Assembly: GCF_000745315.1 (NCBI RefSeq)
Contig: NZ_JQNQ01000001.1
Span: 2,542,001-2,606,000 of the forward strand
Source of the DNA: Salegentibacter sp. Hel_I_6
Lineage (GTDB): Bacteria > Bacteroidota > Bacteroidia > Flavobacteriales > Flavobacteriaceae
DNA: 64,000 nt
Direction of reading: 5' to 3'
Shown: positions 7,853 through 15,476 of the stretch, in pieces
Layout of the letters: each line of letters opens with the position of its first letter
Numbering within the stretch: the first letter of the stretch is position 1
Notes under the pieces: model-generated
The model's database searches: none
Seen by the model: the letters and a program-made list of their open reading frames with translations, nothing else
Told to the model about the DNA's origin: nothing
Translations under genes and position numbers: made by a program

Positions 7853-8308
7853 ATGGATGATCAACAATTAAAATTGAACAATCAGATCTGCTTTCCAATT
7901 TATTCGGTTTCCAGATTAATAACGAAAGCTTATAAACCCTTTCTGGAAGAAATGGGTTTAACTTATCCTCAGTACCTGGTATTATTGGTACTCTGGGAAA
8001 ATGATAAATTATCGATCAATCAAATTGGCGAAAAATTATTGCTAAACACCAATACCCTTTCTCCGCTTATTAAACGAATGGAGAAAATGGAGCTGCTGCA
8101 GCGTAAACGCTCTGATAAAGATGAGAGAAGTGTATTAATTCAGCTTACAGAAAAAGGAAAAGAATTAAAAAATACGGCGATCCCAATTCCTGAAAAGCTT
8201 CTAAATACTCTATTGACAGAAGATGTAACGCTAACAGAAATAATGCTTTTGAAAGATACGCTGAATAAATGGTCGGATATTCTTTCAGAAAAGCAGAGTA
8301 ATAAATAG
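7853..8308 (+). CDS. MarR-family transcriptional regulator, OhrR-like
   Basis: A 151-residue winged-helix repressor. It closely resembles Bacillus OhrR in layout: NNQICFPIYSVSRLITKAY places a Cys at residue 13, equivalent to the peroxide-sensing Cys15 of OhrR, and the Tyr residues that contact it are present in KAYKP and YPQYL. The DNA-binding part follows (LSINQIGEKLLLNTNTLSPLIKRMEK and the wing KRSDKDERSVLIQLTEKG). Oxidation of the Cys by organic hydroperoxide would release DNA. The start at 7853 (MDDQQLK) fits the family and lies 6 bases after the DoxX stop; a longer in-frame start at 7817 would overlap DoxX. The likely operator is the palindrome at 7382-7413. The sensing role is inferred from the conserved Cys. 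Confidence 0.9.
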   Translation: MDDQQLKLNNQICFPIYSVSRLITKAYKPFLEEMGLTYPQYLVLLVLWENDKLSINQIGEKLLLNTNTLSPLIKRMEKMELLQRKRSDKDERSVLIQLTEKGKELKNTAIPIPEKLLNTLLTEDVTLTEIMLLKDTLNKWSDILSEKQSNK

Positions 8309-8356
8309 TAACTTACTGATAAATAAATTATTAAAATATAAAACCATAGAATAGAT

Positions 8357-9340
8357 ATGAAATCACTTCAGATAAAAAAATACGGAGAAATTAAAGATAG
8401 TTTATCCATCAATGAAATCGAAAAACCCTCGGTAAAATCAAACCAAATTTTAGTGGAGGTTAAGGCTGCTTCGCTAAACCCTATCGATTATAAAATGGCT
8501 CAGGGACATCTAAAAGAATTGCTGACTTTAGACTTACCGGTTACCATAGGTTTTGATGTTAGTGGTGTGGTTGTGGAAAAAGGAGCTGATGTTAGTGATT
8601 TTAAAATTGGTGACGAAATATATTCCAGGGTGCCACAGGAAGAAATGGGTACCGTAGCAGAATTTGTTGCGATTAGTGCCGATAAGGTGGCTAAAAAACC
8701 GGAAAATATATCTTTTGAAGAAGCTTCAGGATTACCATTAACGGGAATAACCGCGATCCAGGCTTTAGAAAAAGCAGGTATAAAAGAAGACGACAGAATT
8801 CTTATTCACGCCGGCTCGGGTGGTGTAGGTAGTTTCGCTATTCAATATGCCAAGGCAAAAGGAGCTATCGTTTATACAACTACCAGTAGCAAAAATGTTG
8901 ATTGGGTAAAAGCCCTGGGAGCTGACCGGGTGATCGATTACAAAGAAGAAGATTACAAAGAAGTTGCGAATAACCTAGATATAGTTTTTGACACTTTAGG
9001 AGATGATTATACGTTTGACGCCTTCGAAATTGTTAAAGAAGGCGGAGTTGTAACTTCAATCGTAGGCCCGCCGGACGAAGAATCGGCCAAAATTATGGGG
9101 ATTAAAGATTATAAGTTGCCTGAAGAATTATCAAAACTGGCTAAAGAGAAATCGGTAGCTTATAAACACACCTGGATGCAGCCAAATGCTGCTCAGTTGA
9201 AGGGTATTAAAACAATGGTAGAAGAGGGAGATATCAAGCCAACAGTAGACCTTATTTACGATTTCAAAGATGGCATTGATGCTTATGAATACCTAGCGAC
9301 CGGAAGAGCAGAAGGGAAAGTAATTATTAGCTTATCCTAA
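8357..9340 (+). CDS. NADP-dependent zinc-independent alcohol dehydrogenase / quinone oxidoreductase (MDR family)
   Basis: A 327-residue cytosolic medium-chain reductase. The N-terminal GroES-like part has SLNPIDYKMAQG and IGFDVSGVVVEKG; the cofactor domain carries the Rossmann motif HAGSGGVGSFAIQYAKA. The structural-zinc Cys cluster and catalytic zinc ligands of alcohol dehydrogenases are absent, as in quinone oxidoreductases that reduce quinones or reactive enals with NADPH. It is the third gene of the DoxX-OhrR operon, 48 bases after the regulator, consistent with removal of reactive carbonyls or quinones formed during peroxide stress. The exact substrate is unknown. Confidence 0.9.
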   Translation: MKSLQIKKYGEIKDSLSINEIEKPSVKSNQILVEVKAASLNPIDYKMAQGHLKELLTLDLPVTIGFDVSGVVVEKGADVSDFKIGDEIYSRVPQEEMGTVAEFVAISADKVAKKPENISFEEASGLPLTGITAIQALEKAGIKEDDRILIHAGSGGVGSFAIQYAKAKGAIVYTTTSSKNVDWVKALGADRVIDYKEEDYKEVANNLDIVFDTLGDDYTFDAFEIVKEGGVVTSIVGPPDEESAKIMGIKDYKLPEELSKLAKEKSVAYKHTWMQPNAAQLKGIKTMVEEGDIKPTVDLIYDFKDGIDAYEYLATGRAEGKVIISLS

Positions 9341-9381
9341 TATTCTTAGAATTCGTCAATAGATTATAAATATTATATAAA

Positions 9382-10023
9382 ATGAAAATAACTATGAAAA
9401 AGAAAAATGTATTAGTTGCCGGCGCGAACGGTACCACAGGAAGAATTATTATTGATTTATTAAAAAAATCAGATAAATATCAGCCAATCGCAATGGTTAG
9501 AAAGCAGGAACAAAAAGAGCATTTTGAAAACGAAAATGTAACAGCCGTCCTGGGAGATTTAGAGAAAGATTTAAATGAAACTGTAAAAGGTGCCGATAAA
9601 GTAATTTTTGCTGCCGGATCCGGTGGAAAGAAAGTGGTTGAAGTAGATCAGGAAGGAGCAAAAAGATTCACCGATGCGGCTAAGAATGCAGGAGTTGAAA
9701 AATTCGTAATGCTTAGCTCTATAGGCGCAGACAATCCTAGTATTGGCGGAGAGCTTGAAGATTATCTAAAAGCAAAAGTGAATGCTGACGATTATCTGCA
9801 AAAAAGCGGTTTAGCCTATACAATTGTTAGACCTGGCGCACTTACAGATGAGGATGCCTCAGGTAAAATTCAACTAAAGGAAAAGTTAGAAAAACAAGAA
9901 AGTATTTCCAGAGCAAATGTTGCTCACACGCTAGTTGAAGTTCTGGACGATGATGTAAAGCAAAATCAGGTTTTTGAAATTCTTGACGGCGAGACTCCAA
10001 TTGAAAAAGCAGTACGTAGTTAA
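9382..10023 (+). CDS. NAD(P)-binding atypical short-chain dehydrogenase (SDR)
   Basis: A 213-residue protein of the NAD(P)H-binding/NmrA-like atypical SDR group. The cofactor loop is VLVAGANGTTGRIIIDLL near the N-terminus; a central FVMLSSIGAD and a YTIVRPGALTDED segment mark the active-site side and the C-terminal part. The classical Tyr-x-x-x-Lys pair is not evident (the region reads YLKAKVNADDYLQ), so it may be a redox sensor or a reductase of atypical type. ATG codons at 9382 and 9394 are both possible starts. It lies 41 bases after the quinone oxidoreductase in the same operon, which supports a role in redox-stress handling. Confidence 0.85.
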   Translation: MKITMKKKNVLVAGANGTTGRIIIDLLKKSDKYQPIAMVRKQEQKEHFENENVTAVLGDLEKDLNETVKGADKVIFAAGSGGKKVVEVDQEGAKRFTDAAKNAGVEKFVMLSSIGADNPSIGGELEDYLKAKVNADDYLQKSGLAYTIVRPGALTDEDASGKIQLKEKLEKQESISRANVAHTLVEVLDDDVKQNQVFEILDGETPIEKAVRS

Positions 10024-10040
10024 GAAATTTCAAATCCTAA

Positions 10041-10739
10041 ATGAATAAAAAAATAAAAGATATGAAAGTACTATTTGTATTAACATCTCACGATAAATTG
10101 GGAGATACAGGAGAAAAAACAGGATTTTGGATTGAAGAGTTTGCAGCGCCATATTACAACTTAGTGGACAAGGGAGTACATATAACAGTAGCAACACCCA
10201 AAGGAGGGAAAGCTCCTATTGATCCTAACAGTGAAGGATATGATGCTCAAACCGAAGATACAAAGCGTTATTATAAAGATGCTGAAACTCAAAAAGTGAT
10301 CGAAAACACCATAAAGTTAGATACAATTAAAGCCGAAGAATTTGACGCTGTATTCTATCCTGGCGGTCACGGTCCCCTTTGGGATCTTGCAGAAGATAAA
10401 ACTTCTATTGCTTTAATAGAAGCTTTTAATAAGCAGAAAAAACCAATAGGTTTGGTATGTCACGCACCTGCAGCTCTTAAAAATGTAAAAAATGAAAACG
10501 GTGAACCCTTAGTAAAAGGGAAAAAAGTAACCGGCTTCACCAATACTGAAGAAGAAGCTGTACAGTTAACCGAAGTTGTTCCATTTTTAGTGGAAGATAT
10601 GCTGAAAGAAAACGGAGGCATTTATTCCAAATCTGGAGACTGGGAAGTTCACGTGCTTGAAGATGGGAATTTAATTACAGGACAAAATCCTGCATCTTCC
10701 AATAAGGCATCTGAAAAATTATATGAGATGCTTAAGTAA
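10041..10739 (+). CDS. DJ-1/PfpI-family protein (Hsp31-like glyoxalase/chaperone type)
   Basis: A 232-residue class I glutamine-amidotransferase-like protein. The family start KVLFVLTSHDKLGDTGEKTG is followed by FDAVFYPGGHGPLWDLA and the nucleophile elbow IGLVCHAPAAL, with C140 and H141 as the catalytic pair and an upstream Glu (EEF) able to complete the site. Relatives act as glutathione-independent glyoxalases, deglycases or chaperones under carbonyl and oxidative stress. ATG at 10041 gives 7 extra residues; the ATG at 10062 matches the family's usual start better. It is the last gene of the stress operon and is followed by a strong terminator at 10758-10792. Confidence 0.9.
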   Translation: MNKKIKDMKVLFVLTSHDKLGDTGEKTGFWIEEFAAPYYNLVDKGVHITVATPKGGKAPIDPNSEGYDAQTEDTKRYYKDAETQKVIENTIKLDTIKAEEFDAVFYPGGHGPLWDLAEDKTSIALIEAFNKQKKPIGLVCHAPAALKNVKNENGEPLVKGKKVTGFTNTEEEAVQLTEVVPFLVEDMLKENGGIYSKSGDWEVHVLEDGNLITGQNPASSNKASEKLYEMLK

Positions 10740-10757
10740 TAAAAGCGAACCAAATTT

Positions 10758-10792
10758 AAAGCCTGTAATCCTAAAAATTACAGGCTTTTTTT
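10758..10792 (+). terminator. Rho-independent terminator of the stress operon
   Basis: AAAGCCTGTAAT (10758-10769) pairs perfectly with ATTACAGGCTTT (10777-10788) around a 7-base loop and runs into seven T. It lies 19 bases after the DJ-1/PfpI stop. The minus-strand reading also gives a hairpin with a short T run, so it may serve the convergent lipase gene weakly. Confidence 0.9.
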
Positions 10793-10824
10793 ATAAAATA
10801 ATTTTAGGTTCTAATTGGGGATTT

Positions 10825-12261
10825 CTAGAATTCTGTTTCGATAATAATTTCTTTATATTCTTTCTTCAATTCGAGGATGTTTACCGGCTTATTTAAAAGA
10901 TGTTTATCAAAAAACTGAATTACCAATGCATTGGTAGTTTTATAAGCCTGGAACGGATCAATATTTCCTGCCTCGTTTACTGCCGAAAAATTAACCATAA
11001 GCGGAATATCCATAAAATTTGAATGACCGGTATTTTGAATTGTAATGTTATAGAAATCAGCTTTGCTTTTATTTCTAAAAGCGTGTTTGTTGAAATTTGG
11101 TTGCTCTGCCGGCCACTCAGAAGAAATATATACAAAAGGTTTGTCTAAAGTGCTTTCTACCATAGAGCCCCACTGGGTACCGTCTATATTAATTGCAGCT
11201 TTAACCCGTTCATCTTCAATTAAAACCTGTCCTGCAGCGGCTCCTCCATGGGAATGACCGAAAACGCCAATATTTGAATTTAGAATATGATTATTCAGGA
11301 ATGAAAATTCATTTTCTAAATGATCTATTACCGAAGAAATATCTTTACTCCATCTTTTAATACCTTCCGCTGCAATATAATCCTGCAATAAGTTTTCTAC
11401 GGCCTTAAATTCTTCTTCAGCATTTTCTGCCTGATTAAATTCCTGGGTTGCATTCCAGGCCATCTCAGCCATTTGCTGGTTATTATTTAAACTATCATAG
11501 GTGGTATTATATAGCTTTATTTCATCATTTGGAAATAGCGACCCTGTACTTTCATACGTATGATTTATATTTAAAACAATATAACCCTGGCTTACAATTT
11601 CTTCAATAAGCGCATAATAGCCATAAGCCTTGGAATTATAGCCGTGCGAAAAAATCAATACCGGGAATTTTCCTTTAGCGATTGCGGGGGTTTTATAGGT
11701 ATTGGTTTTAATAAGGTCTAAATAATTCATAGTCCAGCCGGGGAGGCCATATTTAGCTGCAAAACCAAGCCTGTTTCCTTTATCCAGGTATTTTTCTAAA
11801 TCTTCATTTTCAATCTGGGCCGGGTACCAGGCTTTAATCATTAATTCCCTTTTATCTCCTTCTTCTATAGTTATAGTTTCTGGACGATCAGTTTTTAGGT
11901 AGATATCTTTTGATCCTATATTCAGGTTTCCGGTTGGGGTGGGCAATTTAAAGACAGGTAATACGATAGGTAATAACCAACCTGGCATCAAAATAATTCC
12001 GAAGCTGATTATAATAAAAGTCCTTTTTAAGAAACTCCATTTTCTCCATTCCGATTGTTTTAGAAGAAGAAATATTAAAATAAACGTCAATAGGTACCCC
12101 GGAGTCATTTGCCATCTGGCTCCTTCCAATACCAAGTGCAGAAGTAGAATAATTCCTAAGAGTATTGCAAAAGTTTTCTTCTTTGGGATTTTTAGTTTTA
12201 GTAAAACTAAAATGGGGAAAACACTTACAATTAATAGCAAAATAATTTCGAAAAGTCTCAT
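10825..12261 (-). CDS. Membrane-anchored alpha/beta hydrolase, PAF-acetylhydrolase-like
   Basis: A 478-residue protein. The first ~110 residues hold about four membrane helices; the rest is an alpha/beta hydrolase. The nucleophile elbow is GVFGHSHGGAAAG with S337; an upstream oxyanion strand reads KFPVLIFSHGYNSKAYGYYA, and the C-terminal His candidate is in NTGHSNFMDIP. The HGYNSK and GHSHGG pattern is close to the platelet-activating-factor acetylhydrolase II group, so an esterase or lipase acting on short acyl or oxidised lipids is likely; the substrate is inference. The gene is single, convergent with the stress operon, and followed upstream by the HTH protein at 12356 on the same strand, 94 bases away. 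Confidence 0.85.
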   Translation of the reverse strand: MRLFEIILLLIVSVFPILVLLKLKIPKKKTFAILLGIILLLHLVLEGARWQMTPGYLLTFILIFLLLKQSEWRKWSFLKRTFIIISFGIILMPGWLLPIVLPVFKLPTPTGNLNIGSKDIYLKTDRPETITIEEGDKRELMIKAWYPAQIENEDLEKYLDKGNRLGFAAKYGLPGWTMNYLDLIKTNTYKTPAIAKGKFPVLIFSHGYNSKAYGYYALIEEIVSQGYIVLNINHTYESTGSLFPNDEIKLYNTTYDSLNNNQQMAEMAWNATQEFNQAENAEEEFKAVENLLQDYIAAEGIKRWSKDISSVIDHLENEFSFLNNHILNSNIGVFGHSHGGAAAGQVLIEDERVKAAINIDGTQWGSMVESTLDKPFVYISSEWPAEQPNFNKHAFRNKSKADFYNITIQNTGHSNFMDIPLMVNFSAVNEAGNIDPFQAYKTTNALVIQFFDKHLLNKPVNILELKKEYKEIIIETEF

Positions 12262-12355
12262 CGGTTATGTTTTCAGCAAACATAGCAGAGAGTTCTTATA
12301 AGTTCACTTAAATGACAGTGGACAAATAATGGACAGTATTTTAATATGCTGAAAT

Positions 12356-12895
12356 TTAAGCGTTTAAAATAAAGAGGTCTAAATCATCTTTAGCCGTTAA
12401 ACCTATCTTTTTCCGTAATCTATAACGTGCTTTATTCACGCTTTCCGGGGTAATATTTAAGATTATACCGACTTCTTTTGCGCTCAAATTCATTCTTAAC
12501 AATGCGCATAGCTTTATTTCATTAGCTGTAATATTTGGAATTTTCTCCTGAAGTGAGTTGGTGAAATTCGGGTATATTTTTTCAAAATCTGAAAAGAAAG
12601 TAAGCGTTTCCAATTCTTGCCGGTTACTTCTCAATATTTCTCGCAGAGAAACCTTTAAATCTGATTTTAACCGTTGGTTATTGATTTCCAATTGAGTCTT
12701 CCCGCGGTTTGAAATTTTCTTTTCTAATTCTTCATATCGATTGGTTTTTCTATCAAATTTAAATTGAAGACGTTTCATTTGTTTTTTCCTAAGGATAAAA
12801 GGAATTGCTATGAAACCCACTATGAATAAGCCCAATCCGCTAATAAACAAGATGCTGAAAACAAACCAAGTATCGGGATCAACTCTAAATTCCAT
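12356..12895 (-). CDS. Membrane-anchored HTH (LuxR/GerE-like) regulator
   Basis: A 179-residue protein from the chosen ATG at 12895 (MEFRVDPDTWF); a longer frame opens at 12967. One membrane helix near the N-terminus (FSILFISGLGLFIVGFIAIPFIL) is followed by a basic, coiled segment of about 80 residues and a C-terminal helix-turn-helix: ITANEIKLCALLRMNLSAKE, then VGIILNITPESVNKARYRLR. This C-terminal part is common in Bacteroidota proteins that carry TPR or propeller sensors upstream; here the sensor part is reduced to a short anchored coil. What it regulates is not visible; the hydrolase 94 bases downstream on the same strand is a candidate. Confidence 0.75.
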   Translation of the reverse strand: MEFRVDPDTWFVFSILFISGLGLFIVGFIAIPFILRKKQMKRLQFKFDRKTNRYEELEKKISNRGKTQLEINNQRLKSDLKVSLREILRSNRQELETLTFFSDFEKIYPNFTNSLQEKIPNITANEIKLCALLRMNLSAKEVGIILNITPESVNKARYRLRKKIGLTAKDDLDLFILNA

Positions 12896-13031
12896 TAATA
12901 ATTTTAAATGTAGATTTTTGCTATTGAATAAGCCGGAAGCAATATTCACTAAAATGTAGCAAAGCAATCAAGTTCAATTTAAATATATAGAAATTAAAAT
13001 AATTCCCGCTTTCAATTATTTATAGATGGAG

Positions 13032-14072
13032 TTACCTTTTCAAATAATGAACCTTAGAAAGTTCCTTCAAATTATCTGCAGCCTGTTCTGCGGTGATGTC
13101 TCGCTGTGGGCCGGCAAACATTTCGTAACCTACCATAAATTTCTTCACCGTTGCCGATCTTAAAAGCGGAGGATAAAAACTCATATGAAAATGCCATTCC
13201 GGGTAATCTTCGCCATCGGTAGGAATTTGATGAATTCCGGAAGAATAGGGGAAAGAGGTTTCAAAGAGGTTATCGTATTTTATGGTTAGTTTTTTAATAA
13301 TCTCAGCAAAGCATTTTTCTTCTTCAGCATTTAATTGCCCAATATGTTGATAGTGCTTTTTGGGAACGATCATCGCCTCATAAGGCCAAACCGCCCAATA
13401 AGGAATGAGGGCCACAAAATGTTCGTTTTCTGCTAAAATGCGTTCATTTAATTCCAATTCCTGCTTTAAATAATCGCCTAATAAACTGCTTTTATTTTTC
13501 TCCCAATAGTCCTTAAAATGAGCTGATTTCTTTAGAATTTCTGTAGGAATAGATTTTTGCGACCAAATTTGTCCATGTGGATGCGGATTGCTACAACCCA
13601 TCATCGCGCCCTTATTTTCAAAGATTTGAACGTAATTTATATTTTCCTTGCTACCCAGTTCTTGATGTTCCTTTTTCCAAAGTCCTATAACTTTAGTGAT
13701 ATCTTCTATTTCCATTAATGGAAGGGTTAGCGAATGATCTGGCGAAAAACAAACAACTTTACAAATTCCCGTTTCACTTTCAGCTTTTAGAAGTCCGTTT
13801 TTAAAATCTTCAGTCCGGCCATCGGGCAATAGCGCCGGGAAATCATTTTCAAAAGAATGCACACCTTTATAATCTGGATTGGTTTCACCGCCCATTCTAG
13901 AATTTCCGGGACATAAATAACAGGAAGGATCGTAAGTTTCTTTTTTCTCCTGGCTATTTTTTTCAGTCTTTCCCTGCCAGGGTCTTTTTGTTCGGTGTGG
14001 CGAAACTAAGATCCATTCCCCGGTTAGAATATTATATCTTCTATGTGGCTGTTTGTTCAATTCGGTATTCAT
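13032..14072 (-). CDS. galT: Galactose-1-phosphate uridylyltransferase
   Basis: Leloir-pathway enzyme of 346 residues that exchanges UMP between UDP-glucose and galactose-1-phosphate in the cytosol. The catalytic block is GCSNPHPHGQIWS with nucleophile H166, the same number as in E. coli GalT. Zinc-site candidates are C51 and C54 (SCYLCPGN). Further family signatures are RPWQG near the N-terminus and EDYPEWHFHMSFYPPLLRS near the C-terminus. It follows galK by 59 bases on the same strand, forming a galK-galT operon. No epimerase gene is adjacent, so galE must be elsewhere. Confidence 0.97.
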   Translation of the reverse strand: MNTELNKQPHRRYNILTGEWILVSPHRTKRPWQGKTEKNSQEKKETYDPSCYLCPGNSRMGGETNPDYKGVHSFENDFPALLPDGRTEDFKNGLLKAESETGICKVVCFSPDHSLTLPLMEIEDITKVIGLWKKEHQELGSKENINYVQIFENKGAMMGCSNPHPHGQIWSQKSIPTEILKKSAHFKDYWEKNKSSLLGDYLKQELELNERILAENEHFVALIPYWAVWPYEAMIVPKKHYQHIGQLNAEEEKCFAEIIKKLTIKYDNLFETSFPYSSGIHQIPTDGEDYPEWHFHMSFYPPLLRSATVKKFMVGYEMFAGPQRDITAEQAADNLKELSKVHYLKR

Positions 14073-14131
14073 AATATTTCTTTTAGCTTGATAAATTCCT
14101 GCGAAGCAAACTTACAAGGCATTAATAAAAT

Positions 14132-15322
14132 TTAATTTCGAATAATTTGAGTTCCTTCATCAGGATCCACAGTTATTGAGCTTAGTTTAATATCGAATTT
14201 TTCCCGATAAGCATTTTTTACCTCTTCAAAATAGGTGTCAATTTTATCGGCTTCCATTAGATTAATAGTACAACCACCAAAACCACCGCCCATCATTCGG
14301 GAGCCGTAGATAAAAGTTTTGTTTTCAGAAAAATCTACAAGAAAATCCAGTTCAGGACAACTTACTTCATATTGATCCTGCAAACCTCTGTGTGAAGCAT
14401 ACATTAATTTGCCTAGTGTTTTTAGGTCTCCGCTTCGTAGCGCTTTTTCGGTTTCCTGAACACGATTGTTTTCTTCTAAAACATACCGGCAGCGCTTTAA
14501 GCTAATTGCGTCAATTTCATTCTCGAATTCTTTTAGCATTTCAAAAGTTACCTGCCTTAGCGATCTTACTTCAGCATATTTTTGTTGAATAATAGCTACC
14601 GCATCTTCACATTCCCGCCTTCTGGTATTATATTCACTATCAGCCAGGTTATGAGAAACATTGGTGTTTAAGAGTAATAATTTACAATTCTGAAGTTCAG
14701 CAGGAACAAATGCTGCTTCCAAAGTATCGCAATCCAGTTTTATAAAATGATCTTTTTTGCTCATCACTGAAGCAAATTGATCCATAATTCCGCAGTTATT
14801 GCCTACAAAATTATTCTCTGCCCGCTGTGAAAGTTTTATGATTTCCATTTGCGACAGGTTTAAACCGAATAAGGCATTTAAACCCCCGGCAAAACCACAT
14901 TCCAGCGCTGCCGAAGAGCTAATCCCGGCGCCAATAGGTAGTTCACTTCTTATAATACAGTCAAAACCACTAAGTTTCTTGCCGTATTTCTGAATTTCAT
15001 CCAGCACACCCAATAAATAGTTCTCCCAGGAGTTTTTACTTTTTGAAATATTATTCAGGTCAAATTCAGTATAAACTTCAAAGGTTTCGCTATAAATTCG
15101 GATTAAATTATTGTTTTGATTCTTTCTGAATTTGAAATAAATTTTCTTGTCTATAGCCGATGGCATGACAAAACCCCGGTTATAATCGGTATGTTCGCCA
15201 ATAAGATTGATTCTTCCGGGAGAGGCAACTTTCACTTCAGCCTTAAAATCTTTAAAATCGTCTGGGATACTGCTATTATTTTCTACGGGTTTCAAATGCA
15301 ATTTCTTTTTAAAGGTTTTCAA
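14132..15322 (-). CDS. galK: Galactokinase (non-ATG start)
   Basis: GHMP-family kinase that phosphorylates galactose at O1, 396 residues in the longest frame. Signatures in order: ASPGRINLIGEHTDYNRGFV (sugar site), LPIGAGISSSAALECG (ATP loop), and GSRMMGGGFGGCTINLM near the C-terminus. There is no ATG before the first signature; the only start-like codons are TTG at 15322, 15301 and 15295. A -7 box on the minus strand at 15320-15327 overlaps the first of these, so if that promoter is real one of the later TTG codons is used. It precedes galT and is divergent from the fructan sensor gene. Confidence 0.95.
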   Translation of the reverse strand: MKTFKKKLHLKPVENNSSIPDDFKDFKAEVKVASPGRINLIGEHTDYNRGFVMPSAIDKKIYFKFRKNQNNNLIRIYSETFEVYTEFDLNNISKSKNSWENYLLGVLDEIQKYGKKLSGFDCIIRSELPIGAGISSSAALECGFAGGLNALFGLNLSQMEIIKLSQRAENNFVGNNCGIMDQFASVMSKKDHFIKLDCDTLEAAFVPAELQNCKLLLLNTNVSHNLADSEYNTRRRECEDAVAIIQQKYAEVRSLRQVTFEMLKEFENEIDAISLKRCRYVLEENNRVQETEKALRSGDLKTLGKLMYASHRGLQDQYEVSCPELDFLVDFSENKTFIYGSRMMGGGFGGCTINLMEADKIDTYFEEVKNAYREKFDIKLSSITVDPDEGTQIIRN

Positions 15323-15327
15323 ATATA
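15320..15327 (-). promoter_or_regulatory. -7 box of galK-galT
   Basis: Minus strand TATATTTG, an exact TAnnTTTG match. It would start the transcript a few bases inside the longest galK frame, favouring the TTG codons at 15301 or 15295 as start. Confidence 0.45.
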
Positions 15328-15476
15328 ATAAATGTAAACATTACGTTCATAACCTTTCAAATGAAATATTCAAAAGCAGCTAGCCTGATTTTTATTTATC
15401 CAAATGCATTCTCTATCTTTCCTTATTGATTTATTCAAAAGCTACAGAACAAATCAATTTATTCAATCTTTTGTTT

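Noticed and set aside
11939..12301. Plus-strand frame opposite the lipase N-terminus
   Set aside because: Lies wholly over the antisense of membrane helices with no recognisable domain or own promoter.
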